Source: CAVRRZ01 sp963723745
Lineage (GTDB): Bacteria > Actinomycetota > Actinomycetes > Mycobacteriales > Geodermatophilaceae
Assembly (NCBI GenBank): GCA_963723745.1
Contig: CAVRRZ010000002.1
Coordinates: 124,001-188,000 of the forward strand
DNA: 64,000 bases
Direction of reading: 5' to 3'
A program made the translations under genes and the position numbers. Of this stretch, positions 8,993 to 17,572 are shown piece by piece (within the stretch, counting starts at the first letter, position 1; every line of letters starts with the position of its first letter). Below the pieces are notes generated by a model. That model had not been told where the DNA came from. It ran no database searches and worked only from the letters and a program-made list of their open reading frames with translations.

Positions 8993-10493
8993 CGCCCCTC
9001 CTCCCGCGCACCGGTCGGCTCCCCCGCGACGCTCGGGCGCTCCTGCCAGAAGCGTCCGTCGCGGCTGCGCCACCAGAACATGACCAGCAGCCCGGCCGAC
9101 GAAGATCCCGACCCCGATCACCAGCGGCGGTCCGACACCCAGCCAGGCCTGCTCGGTGTAGGAGTTCTCCGGGTCGGCGAGGTCGCGGATGGAGAGCACC
9201 AGCAGCCAGATCAGCAGCAGCGCGCCGACCACCGGGCCGACGCCGATCAGCAGGAACGGTCGCGACGCTGCGGGTGAGCTGACGCCGGTAGTAGACCGCG
9301 CACGCGATGCCGGTCAGCGCGTAGTAGAACGCGATGAGCAGGGACAGCGCGGTGATGGAGTCGAACAGCGCGTTCTCGCTGAGCAGGCTCACCACGACGA
9401 ACCAGACGCTGGCGATGCTGGCGACCCACCAGGTGGAGACGTCGGGCGTGCGGTACCGCGGGGCGATGTGCGCGAACCGCCGGGGCAGCGCGTGCCGGCG
9501 GGCCATCGACAGGCCGGTCCGCGACGCGGGGAGGATCGTCGTCTGGGTGGAGGCGATCGCCGACGGTGGCCACCGCGAGCAGCACCACCCAGTCCCAGCC
9601 GCCGATGACCTCGGTGGAGAGCAGGCCGAAGATCGCCTCCTCCTCGTCGGCGTTCTCGGCCAGGTACTCCGTGCCGGCGAAGGCGAGGACGGCGTACGCC
9701 ACGCCACGTAGGTGACCAGCAGGACGACCGTGGAGAGGACCGCCGCCTGCCCGGGGCGTTCGTCGGAGTCCCGGGTCTCCTCCGTCAGGTTGACCGCCGA
9801 CTCCCAGCCCCAGTAGGCGAAGACACCCAGCAGCAGCCCGCCGGTCAGGGCTGCCCCGCCCTCACCGAACGGGTTCAGCCAGTCCGAGCGCGGGGGTCAA
9901 GCCCGCCAAGGGGGCTGTCCCCGGAGAGCCCCCGCGACGATCGCCACCACCGCGAACACGAGCAGGGCGATGGTCTGCGCCAGGATCAGCCCGTTCTGCA
10001 ACCGCGCCGACATCTCCGTGCCGAGCACGCAGAGGGCGGTCATCAGCAGGATGAGCAGGACGGCGAGCACGAGGACGACGGCAGTGTTGTCGGCCCAGCT
10101 GTCCAGGCCGACGGCCAGCAGCGTGAACCGCACGCCGACCTTCGCCAGCGACCCGATGACCAGGACGCCGGTCATCGTGATGGCCCAGCCGCCGATCCAC
10201 CCCGCCCACGGCCCCATGGCGCGGGTGACCCAGGAGAAGGTCGTCCCGCAGTCCTGGTCGACCCGGTTGAGGTAGTGGAACGCCGAGGCGATGAGCAGCA
10301 TCGGCACGAACGAGGCCAGGAGGACGCCCGGGGCGTGCACCCCGACCAGGGCGACGAGCGGTCCGATGATCGCCGCCAGCGAATAGGCCGGCGAGGTGGA
10401 GGCCAGCCCGATGACGAGGGCGTCGAGGAAGCCGATCGCGCCCGGGCGCAGGCCCGGACCGGTCACGACGGAGTCGGCTGGATCCGCACTCAT
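8989..10493 (-). CDS. APC-family amino acid/amine permease, about four frameshifts
   Basis: A cytoplasmic-membrane transporter of the amino acid-polyamine-organocation superfamily with about 12 membrane helices. The ATG at 10493 opens a clean segment with GAIGFLDALVIGLASTSPAY and the helix LASFVPMLLIASAFHYLN. Frame changes near 9900, 9560, 9270 and 9095 then have to be joined to recover helices such as YVAYAVLAFAGTEYLAE, FDSITALSLLIAFYYALTG and GPVVGALLLIWLLVLSI. The final frame ends with TGAREEGR at 8989 and overlaps the Usp start. It is divergent from the saccharopine-dehydrogenase-like gene, with 108 bases between. The substrate is unknown; its neighbours suggest an amino acid or amine. 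The breaks look like sequence errors. Confidence 0.8.
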
Positions 10494-10601
10494 GCGACGG
10501 TTATCGCAGCGAATCCCACAGACGGCAAGGGTTCGACGTGCCGGTATCTGGTTTCGCTACGGAAGCCGTCGCTAGGCTCCCCCGACAACGCGGAGGTGGA
10601 G

Positions 10602-11812
10602 ATGCGGATCCTGCTGGTCGGCGCCGGTGGCGTCGGCAGCGCGATCACCGGGATCGCGGCGCGGCGCACGTTCGTCGAACGCCTCGTCGTCGCCGATCAC
10701 GATCCCGCCCGGGCCGACAAGGCGGTCGCCGCCGTCGGTGACCCGCGCTTCGTGCCTGCCCGGGTCGACGCGGCCGACGAGGCCGCGGTCCGGGCCCTGC
10801 TCACCGAGCACCGCTGCGACGTCCTGCTCAACGCGACCGACCCGCGGTTCGTCATGCCGCTGTTCCGCGCGGCCCTGGCCGCGGGCAGCGACTACCTGGA
10901 CATGGCGATGTCCCTGTCGCGCCCGCATCCCACGGAGCCCTGCTCGCGGACCGGGGTCAAGCTCGGCGACGAGCAGTTCGCGCTGGCTGCCGAGTGGGAG
11001 GACGCCGGCCGGCTGGCCCTGGTCGGGATGGGCGTGGAGCCCGGTCTGTCGGACGTGTTCGCGCGCTACGCGGCCGACCACCTGTTCACCGAGATCGACG
11101 AACTCGGGGTGCGCGACGGCGGGAACCTGACCGTTCGCGGCTACGAGTTCGCCCCGTCGTTCTCCATCTGGACGACGATCGAGGAGTGCCTCAACCCGCC
11201 GGTGGTCTGGGAGCGTGACCGGGGCTGGTTCACGACCGAGCCGTTCAGCGAGCCGGAGGTGTTCGACTTCCCCGAGGGCATCGGGCCGGTCGAGTGCGTC
11301 AACGTCGAGCACGAGGAGGTCGCTGCTGATGCCCCGGTGGGTCGACGCCGGCCGGGTCACGTTCAAGTACGGCCTGGGTACCGAGTTCATCGACGTGCTC
11401 AAGGCGCTGCACAAGACGGGCCTGGACTCGACCGCCCCGGTGCGCGTCGGCGACGTGGAGGTGTCCCCCGCGGGACGTGGTCGCGGCGGCACTGCCCGAC
11501 CCCGCGGGCCTGGGGGAGCTGATGAGCGGGAAGACCTGCGCCGGGCTCCTGGTGCGCGGCACCGGCACCGACGGACGCCCACGGCAGGTCTACCTCTACC
11601 ACGTGGTCGACAACGACTGGTCGATGTCGGAGTACGGGGCGCAGGCGGTCGTCTGGCAGACCGCCGTCAACCCCGTGGTCGCCCTCGAACTGCTCGCGAC
11701 CGGACGGTGGCAGGGCAGCGGCGTGCTCGGCCCGGAGGCGTTCGACGCGGTGCCCTTCCTCGACCTGCTGACCGACTACGGCTCTCCCTGGCGGCTGCGC
11801 GAGGGCGGCTGA
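10602..11812 (+). CDS. Saccharopine dehydrogenase-like oxidoreductase, two frameshifts
   Basis: An NAD(P)-dependent enzyme with an N-terminal Rossmann fold, MRILLVGAGGVGSAITGIAA (GxGGVG), and the saccharopine/carboxynorspermidine dehydrogenase C-terminal domain. ATG at 10602 follows a GGAGG site. The first frame runs to about 11333, the second (LLMPRWVDAGRVTFKYG) to about 11470, and the third (GLLVRGTGTDGRPRQVYLYH) to the stop at 11812. The corrected length is about 400 residues, as expected. Family members act in lysine or polyamine metabolism. It ends 5 bases from the convergent gabT-like gene and is divergent from the APC permease. A role in amine or lysine turnover is inferred from the family and neighbours only. 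Confidence 0.85.
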
Positions 11813-11817
11813 CCCGC

Positions 11818-13170
11818 TCAGCGAGCGTGCTCGGCGAAGGCGGACTCCAGGACGTCGAGCCCCTCGCCGAGCAGTGCCAGGCCCATCACCAGCGGCGGCA
11901 GGAAGCGCAGCACGTTGCCGAACGTGCCGGCGGTGAGGACGACGACGCCCTGCGCGTGGCAGGCGCGCGCGATCTCGCCGGTCAGGGCGGCGTCGGGCTC
12001 CCGCGTGCCGGGGCGGACCAGTTCCATCGCGACCATGGCGCCCCGGCCGCGGACGTCACCGATCACCGGGTGCCGCTGCTGCAGCGCCCGGAGCCTCGCC
12101 ATCATCGTCTCCTCCATGGCCCGCGCCCGGCCGGCGAGGTCGCGCTCGCGCATCGTCTCGATGGTGGCCAGTGCCGCGGCGCAGGCCACCGGGTTGCCGC
12201 CGTAGGTCCCGCCGAGACCGCCGGTGTGGCAGGCGTCCATCAGCTCGGCCCGGCCGGTGACGCCGGCGAGCGGCAACCCTCCGGCCATGCCCTTCGCAGT
12301 GGTGACGAGGTCGGGCACCACCTGCTCGTGCTCGCTGGCGAACCAGTGGCCGGTGCGGCAGAACCCGGTCTGGATCTCGTCGGCGACGAACACCGCACCG
12401 GCCTGCCGACACCACTGGGCCAGCGCGGGCAGGAAGCCCTCGGCGGGAACGATGAAGCCGCCCTCCCCCTGGATCGGCTCGATCAGCACGGCGGCCACGT
12501 TCTCGGCGCCGACCTGCGACTCGACCATGCCCAGCGCCCGTGCCGCGGCCTGCGCCCCGGTCATCCCCGGCTCGTCCCGGAAAGGGTAGGACGTCGGCAC
12601 CCGGTAGATCTCCGGCGCGAACGGCCCGAACCGGTGCTTGTAGGGCATGCTCTTCGCGGTCAGGGCCATCGTGAGGTTGGTCCGGCCGTGATAGGCGTGG
12701 TCGAACACGACGACGGCCTGGCGCCCGGTCGCGTTGCGGGCGATCTTCACGGCGTTCTCGACCGCCTCGGCCCCCGAGTTGAACAACGCCGACTTCTTCG
12801 CGTGGTCCCCCGGCGTCAGCGTGGCGAGCTGCTCGCAGACTGCGACGTAGCCCTCGTACGGCGTCACCATGAAGCAGGTGTGGGTGAACGCGGCCACCTG
12901 CGTCTGCACGGCGTGCACGACGCGCGGCGCGGAGTTGCCCACGCTGACGACCGCGATCCCCGACCCCAGGTCGATGAAGGAGTTGCCGTCGACGTCGACG
13001 AGCACTCCTCCCCCCGCCCGCTCGACGAAGACGGGCAGGACGCTGCCGACGGCGGAGGACACCGCCGCGAGGCGCCGCTCGGTCAGCGCGCGCGAGCGGG
13101 GCCCGGGCACCTCGGTGACCAGCCGACGCTGCTGGAGCGGCAACTCGGGACCGGCGAGCACGTCGGTCAT
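11818..13170 (-). CDS. gabT: 4-aminobutyrate aminotransferase-like class III aminotransferase
   Basis: A 450-residue PLP enzyme that transfers the amino group of GABA or a similar omega-amino acid to 2-oxoglutarate. The frame is intact. Key features are IDLGSGIAVVSVGNS near residue 70, FNSGAEAVENAVKIAR (130-145), the PLP-ring aspartate 264 in VADEIQTGF, and the Schiff-base lysine 293 in TTAKGMAGG. The C-terminal region has GDVRGRGAMVAMEL and LRFLPPLV. It lies 16 bases after the luciferase-like monooxygenase gene in the operon permease, monooxygenase, gabT. With the aminobutyraldehyde-type dehydrogenase of the divergent operon, it would convert GABA from polyamines to succinate semialdehyde. 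A preference for GABA over beta-alanine or 5-aminovalerate is not proven. Confidence 0.9.
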   Translation of the reverse strand: MTDVLAGPELPLQQRRLVTEVPGPRSRALTERRLAAVSSAVGSVLPVFVERAGGGVLVDVDGNSFIDLGSGIAVVSVGNSAPRVVHAVQTQVAAFTHTCFMVTPYEGYVAVCEQLATLTPGDHAKKSALFNSGAEAVENAVKIARNATGRQAVVVFDHAYHGRTNLTMALTAKSMPYKHRFGPFAPEIYRVPTSYPFRDEPGMTGAQAAARALGMVESQVGAENVAAVLIEPIQGEGGFIVPAEGFLPALAQWCRQAGAVFVADEIQTGFCRTGHWFASEHEQVVPDLVTTAKGMAGGLPLAGVTGRAELMDACHTGGLGGTYGGNPVACAAALATIETMRERDLAGRARAMEETMMARLRALQQRHPVIGDVRGRGAMVAMELVRPGTREPDAALTGEIARACHAQGVVVLTAGTFGNVLRFLPPLVMGLALLGEGLDVLESAFAEHAR

Positions 13171-13186
13171 GGCATCTCCTGGGGCT

Positions 13187-14233
13187 TCATGCGAACGCCG
13201 GCATGACCTCGTCGTGGATCAGCCGCAACTGCTCCTCCACGGTCGCCACTCCGGGCAGCTCCTGGCCGGTGAAGGCCTTGACCAGCGAGGCGTCGGTGAT
13301 CGCGGCGATCAGGTGGTTGACGCCCGCGGGCTCGATCTCCTTGATCTTGGCCGTCACCTCGTCGGGCGTACCGGCGAAGGAGAGCTTCTCGGCGATCTCC
13401 GGGGTGGTGAGCTCGATGCCACGGGCGAGGTCGCCGCCGCCGATCGCGTCGATGATCGGCTTGAGGCTCTCGGGGTCCACCCCGTTGCGCTCGAGCTGCT
13501 CGGCCGGCATCGACGAGGCGTAGATGCCGACCATGCTGCGGGCGGCGTCCTTGGCCGCGGCGGAGTCCCTGCCGACGGCCACGACGACCCACGCACCGAA
13601 GTCCAGCGTCGTCCAGTCCTTGCCGGCCTTCTCGGCACCTGCCCGCAGGTGCTCGGCGGCGTAGTCGTAGGCCTCGCGGGTGTAGCTGAGCGCGTGGTGG
13701 CAGCCGTCGGAGTGCTCCGCCGAGGCGACGAACGACTTCGGGCCGCGCATCGCGCCCATCTTGACCGGCAGCCGCTCCTGCACCGGCCGGGCGAAGGTGA
13801 ACAGGCCGTCGTACGTGAAGAACTCGCCGTCGAAGGTGATGGCCCCCTCGTCGAGCAGGGTGCGGACCACCTTGACACCCTCGATCACCCGGGACAGCGG
13901 CTTGGTGCTCTTCCAGTCGATGTTGTACTCGGCGAGCAGGCCGAAGTTGCCGCTGGACAGCACGACCTCCGCCCGGCCGCCGGTGAGCTCGTCGAGGGTC
14001 GCCGCCGCCTGCGCGATGAGGGTCGGCTCCCGCAGCACCACGCCGGAGACGCTGGGGCCCATCCGGATCTGCTCGGTCTGCGCCGCGGCCGCGGCGAAGA
14101 GCAGCCAGAGGTCCTTGTGCCAGGTCTCGTCGGCCGCATAGCAGGCGTAGAAGCCGAGTTCGTCGGCCAGCCGGATCGCCGCGAGGGACTCCTCGAGCGG
14201 GTAGTCGGGCAACATCGCGTAGCTGAACTTCAT
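13187..14233 (-). CDS. LLM-class flavin/F420-dependent oxidoreductase
   Basis: A 348-residue member of the bacterial luciferase-like (TIM-barrel) superfamily. The N-terminus MKFSYAMLPDYPLEESLAAI leads into ADELGFYACYAADE, and the family segments RIGxxV and LIAQAAATLDELTGGRAEV are present. Members use FMN or coenzyme F420; in actinobacteria the F420 type (methylene-tetrahydromethanopterin reductase-like) is common. The substrate is unknown. The ATG at 14233 overlaps the stop of the upstream permease (ATGA), so the two are coupled, and gabT follows 16 bases on. It may oxidise or reduce an intermediate of the imported compound. The frame is intact, unlike its upstream neighbour. Confidence 0.88.
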   Translation of the reverse strand: MKFSYAMLPDYPLEESLAAIRLADELGFYACYAADETWHKDLWLLFAAAAAQTEQIRMGPSVSGVVLREPTLIAQAAATLDELTGGRAEVVLSSGNFGLLAEYNIDWKSTKPLSRVIEGVKVVRTLLDEGAITFDGEFFTYDGLFTFARPVQERLPVKMGAMRGPKSFVASAEHSDGCHHALSYTREAYDYAAEHLRAGAEKAGKDWTTLDFGAWVVVAVGRDSAAAKDAARSMVGIYASSMPAEQLERNGVDPESLKPIIDAIGGGDLARGIELTTPEIAEKLSFAGTPDEVTAKIKEIEPAGVNHLIAAITDASLVKAFTGQELPGVATVEEQLRLIHDEVMPAFA

Positions 14234-15790
14234 CGGATCTCCTCGCTCGGGACGGTGCTGTCGGGAGGGAGCGGGCCACCGGCCCCGCTCTGCTGTCGGA
14301 TCTGCCGGAGGTGGGCGGCGACCTCGCGGGCATCGCCCTGGGGGACGTGGTCGGAGTGCCGGTCGGGCCGCGCCAGGACGAGGTAGAGCAGGCCACTCCC
14401 GGTCGACGATCGCCAGCCCGATCGCCACGATCCAGCGGTCCAGGAACGGTCCGGCGTCGGCCGGCCGGATCAGCAGGTAGATCGCGAAGATGCCGTAGGC
14501 CAGCGCGACGACGTTGACGGCCAGGCCCCACCGTCCGAGGTTCCAGAGACCGGCCGGCCGCCAGCCCTTCATCCGCTGGCGGAGCGCGGCCAGCACGACC
14601 GCCTGGAAGGAGATGTAGATGCCACAGACGGCGAAGGCGGTGACACGGGCGAGGGTGTCGGGGCGCCAGAAGACGAACAGGCAGATCAGCATCGGCACGA
14701 CGCTGACCACGATCAGGGCGTTGACCGGCACCGCGTGCTTCTCGGGCAGGTGGGCCAGCCAGCGGCTGCCCGGGAGCATCCGGTCCCGGCCGAAGGAGTA
14801 GAGCAGCCGACTGCCGGCGGCCTGCAGCGACAGGACGCAGGAGATGAAGGCCGTCGACGGTCACGACGAGGAAGACCTTCGAGCCCGTGCGTGCCGAGCG
14901 AGCTCTCCAGGATCGACGGGATCGGGTCGGGATCCTCGCCGTCGACGATCGCCTGCAGGTCGGGGGCGGCGAGCACGTACCCGGCGTAGGACAGCAACCC
15001 GGAGACCCCGCCGACGACGATCGTCAGGATCATCGCCTTCGGGATGCGGCGGGTCGGGTCGGTCACCTCCTCGGCCACGTCCCCGCAGGCCTCGAAGCCG
15101 TAGAAGAGGAACAGGCCGGACAGCGACGCGGCCAGGAACGTGACCACGTACGCGTCGTCCCCGCCGGCCCCCATCGAGTCGAAGAAGACCGAGAACGGCT
15201 GCTCGCGCTGGAACAGCAGCAGGTAGAGGCCCAGGACGATGACGCCGACGAGCTCGGCCGCCAGGCCGATCTTGGCGACCCGGGCGAGCGTACGGGTGCC
15301 GCTGACGTTGGCGAGGAACGCGATGGCGAGCAGCGCGATCGCCATGAGCGAGGACGACGCCCGGTGTCGCGGTGACGCCGAAGAGGGCCGCGACGAAGCC
15401 GCCGCCGAACTCGGCGACGGCGGTGATGGTGACGATCACCGCCCAGATGTAGATCCAGGAAACGATCCAGGCGTAGCGGCGGTTCCAGAGCCGCCGCGTC
15501 CACGGGTAGATCCCGCCCGCCAGCGGGTACTGCGACACGACCTCGCCGAAGACGAGCGCGACCAGCAGCTGACCGCACCCGACGATGACGATCCACCAGA
15601 TCGCCGGCGGCCCGCCGATCGACAGGCTGTAGGCCAACAGCGAGTAGACGCCCACCAACGGGGACAGGTACGTGAAGCCGAGGGCCATGTTGGCCCACAG
15701 GCCCATGCCCCGTTCGAACTCACCGGTGTAGCCCAGGGCGGCCAGTTGCTCGTCGTCGGAACCGGCCGCGTGCTCGTGCGGAGGGAGCAC
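14230..15790 (-). CDS. APC-family permease (second), three or more frameshifts
   Basis: An integral membrane transporter of the amino acid/GABA permease type. GTG at 15790 has AGGAGG 6 bases upstream; an ATG at 15888 is less likely because the promoter elements lie there. The first frame contains LGYTGEFERGMGLWANMALG, a signature of actinobacterial GABA/choline-type APC permeases, and FGEVVSQYPLAGGIYPWTRR. It breaks near 15360, then at two sites around 14850-14870, and again near 14405. Three of these are repaired by deleting one C (for example gggctcgaag, ggccttcatc). The tail GSGLLYLVLARPDRHSD ends at TGA 14230, overlapping the next ATG. The corrected protein has about 510 residues. It heads the operon with the monooxygenase and gabT, so it probably imports their substrate. 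Confidence 0.85.
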
Positions 15791-15864
15791 CGGGACCTCC
15801 TGGGGTCGTGCGAGGAGCTCACGTGGACCCGGCCGAGTGGCGTGGACCACACGCGTCGCGGCGA

Positions 15865-15893
15865 AACCTATAGAGCCATAGTTCATAGGGCAA
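15865..15893 (-). promoter_or_regulatory. Probable promoter with internal dyad, APC permease-LLM-gabT operon
   Basis: On the minus strand TTGCCC (15893-15888) and TAGGTT (15870-15865) are separated by 17 bases, matching -35/-10 spacing. The segment is AT-rich for this genome. The spacer and -10 hold a partial dyad (plus strand aacctat...atagtt, 15865-15883) resembling the one at 17503-17522, which suggests control by the neighbouring GntR/FCD regulator. Confidence 0.5.
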
Positions 15894-15936
15894 GAGGCAC
15901 GAGCCGGACCCGCATCCGCGGGGCACCCGCCGCCGG

Positions 15937-16662
15937 TCAGACCGGGTCGGAGCCCTCGCCGGGTCCGGTCAGGTGCAGGCGCCAGGGCGAGCCGGTGATC
16001 GCGGTGCCGGGCCCGCCCGGGCCACCCGCGGGGCCGAGCAGGGCGCCGACCAGCCAGCGCGGCGAGGTGGACAGCACCACCCTGCCGTCGTCGCCGACCA
16101 GCAGGAACGGCCGGTCCACGGCACCGAGCGCGCGCAGGAGGTGGCTCTCGAACCGGCTGACCGGGACGTCGGCACCGACGACGCCGACGAACTCGCCGTC
16201 CGCGACGAGCGGAGTGGTCAGGGTGAGCAGATAGCGACCCGTGCCGTGCACGTCCACGTAGGGGCCCATCACGGTGCGGTGGCCGGTCCGCCGCGGGACG
16301 TCGAACCAGTCGGTGGCCGTGTAGTCGTAGAAGCCCAGGCTCGTGGGCCGCAGGTCCGGGTCCAGGACCAGCAGCCGCTCGCCGTCGAGCTGCCACCACA
16401 GCAGCCGGCGACGGAAGTCGTTGGCCGGCCGGGGCGCCACGATCAACCCCATCCCGATCGCCAGCCCGCCCGGGGCGGCCAGGAGGTGCCGGGCCCGCTC
16501 CTCGAGCGCGGCGCGGGCCGACGCCTCCTCCGCCCCCTGCGACGCGGTCAGGACGCCGAGCGCTGCTGCGTCCAGCTCGGCGATCGTCGCGAACACCCCT
16601 TCCACGACCGCCGAGACGGCGACCGCGATCCGCCCGGCGTCCCGGGGCACGATCGCCGTCAC
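15937..16662 (-). CDS. Stand-alone Cache (PDC-like) sensor-domain protein
   Basis: A 241-residue protein with no visible signal peptide or membrane helix. The first 90 residues are helical (LDAAALGVLTASQGAEEAS). The central part has the Cache signature seen in chemoreceptors and histidine kinases: LGFYDYTATDWFDVPRRTG, GPYVDVHGTGRYLLTLTTPL and VGVVGADVPVSRFESHLL. Cache domains normally bind small ligands outside the cell on a membrane-anchored receptor; this one is free. Its ATG overlaps the stop of the GntR regulator (ATGA at 16659-16662), so the two are translationally coupled. I infer it binds the inducer or presents it to the regulator. Its target could also be the permease operon downstream. 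The frame is intact. Confidence 0.8.
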   Translation of the reverse strand: MTAIVPRDAGRIAVAVSAVVEGVFATIAELDAAALGVLTASQGAEEASARAALEERARHLLAAPGGLAIGMGLIVAPRPANDFRRRLLWWQLDGERLLVLDPDLRPTSLGFYDYTATDWFDVPRRTGHRTVMGPYVDVHGTGRYLLTLTTPLVADGEFVGVVGADVPVSRFESHLLRALGAVDRPFLLVGDDGRVVLSTSPRWLVGALLGPAGGPGGPGTAITGSPWRLHLTGPGEGSDPV

Positions 16663-17447
16663 GGCGCGGCCCGCCGTGCCCGCTCGTCAGCGGCCGCGGC
16701 ATCGCTGCGCAGGCCCCGCAGCCGGACGTCGATCGACCACAGCGTGCGGGTCTCGATGTGCTGCTCGGTGAGGTCCCGCGCCCGCGCCGCGTCCCGGTCC
16801 TCGATGGCGTCGATCACCGCGCGGTGACCGTCGACGATCGCGGTCAGCCGACGCTGGTCGCCGGCCGGCGGCCACGGCAGCTGGCCCAGCTCCAGGTGCA
16901 GGTCCATCTCCTGCATGGTCAGCCGCACGGACTGGGCACAGGCGGCCAGCTCGACGTAGTACCTGCCGTCGGCGCGGCGCTGACCGGTGACGGTGCCGTC
17001 CGCGGCCAGCCGGTCGACGATGTCGCGGAGCCGGGCGATCTCGCGCGGCGAGGCCCGCCCGGCGGCCAGACGGGCCGCGGCCGCGGCGACCGCACCGTGC
17101 AGGTCGCCGAGTTCCCGCAGATCGGTCGTACCCAGTTCGGCCAGCCGCTGGTCGGCGAGCTCGGCCAGCGCGTCCTCGCGCGCGCGAACGAAGCTGCCGC
17201 CGCCGCGGCCCCGGCGGGTCTCGACCAGCCCGAGCTCCCGCAGGTCGGCCAGCGCCTCCCGCAGGGTGACCGTCGAGACGTTGAGCATGGTGGCCAGCCC
17301 GGTTTCCGACGGGAGCTGCTCACCGTCGCCGAGCAGGCCCAGCGCGATCGCGCTGCCCACCCGTCGGACGACGGCCTCGCTGCGCAGGGCGCCGTCGTCG
17401 AGCGGCGCGAAGACCGCGCGGCGGGCGTCCCCGCTGAGCACCTGCAC
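16659..17447 (-). CDS. GntR-family (FadR/FCD subgroup) transcriptional regulator
   Basis: A 262-residue regulator. GTG at 17447 has GGGAGG about 10 bases upstream; the frame stays open to 17570 but that would cross the promoter region. The N-terminal winged helix (about residues 20-90) has LPSETGLATMLNVSTVTLRE and the GntR segment LGLVETRRGRGGGSFV. The C-terminal half is all-helical, as in FCD ligand domains, with EIARLRDIVDRL and HRAVIDAIEDRDAARARDL. FCD regulators usually bind carboxylic acids. It is divergent from the Fe-S/FAD/aldehyde dehydrogenase operon and coupled to the Cache protein. A dyad over the -35 element of the divergent promoter is its most likely operator. Confidence 0.88.
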   Translation of the reverse strand: MQVLSGDARRAVFAPLDDGALRSEAVVRRVGSAIALGLLGDGEQLPSETGLATMLNVSTVTLREALADLRELGLVETRRGRGGGSFVRAREDALAELADQRLAELGTTDLRELGDLHGAVAAAAARLAAGRASPREIARLRDIVDRLAADGTVTGQRRADGRYYVELAACAQSVRLTMQEMDLHLELGQLPWPPAGDQRRLTAIVDGHRAVIDAIEDRDAARARDLTEQHIETRTLWSIDVRLRGLRSDAAAADERARRAAP

Positions 17448-17502
17448 GAACGCACACCTCCCGATCGGCCCGGCGCACAGTCTCACACCCGGACCGACCG
17501 TT

Positions 17503-17536
17503 AACCATTGATCCCATAGGTTTGCCCCGTTAGCGT
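17503..17536 (+). promoter_or_regulatory. Promoter and candidate GntR operator of the Fe-S/FAD/ALDH operon
   Basis: TTGATC (17508-17513) and TAGCGT (17531-17536) lie 17 bases apart, a good -35/-10 pair, 36 bases before the GTG of the Fe-S gene. The dyad aaccattgatcccataggtt (17503-17522, arms AACC/GGTT) covers the -35 box, the position expected for a repressor. The regulator gene is divergent from here. Confidence 0.6.
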
Positions 17537-17572
17537 GACCGCACCTCCACTCCTGTGACGAGGAGCACACCC

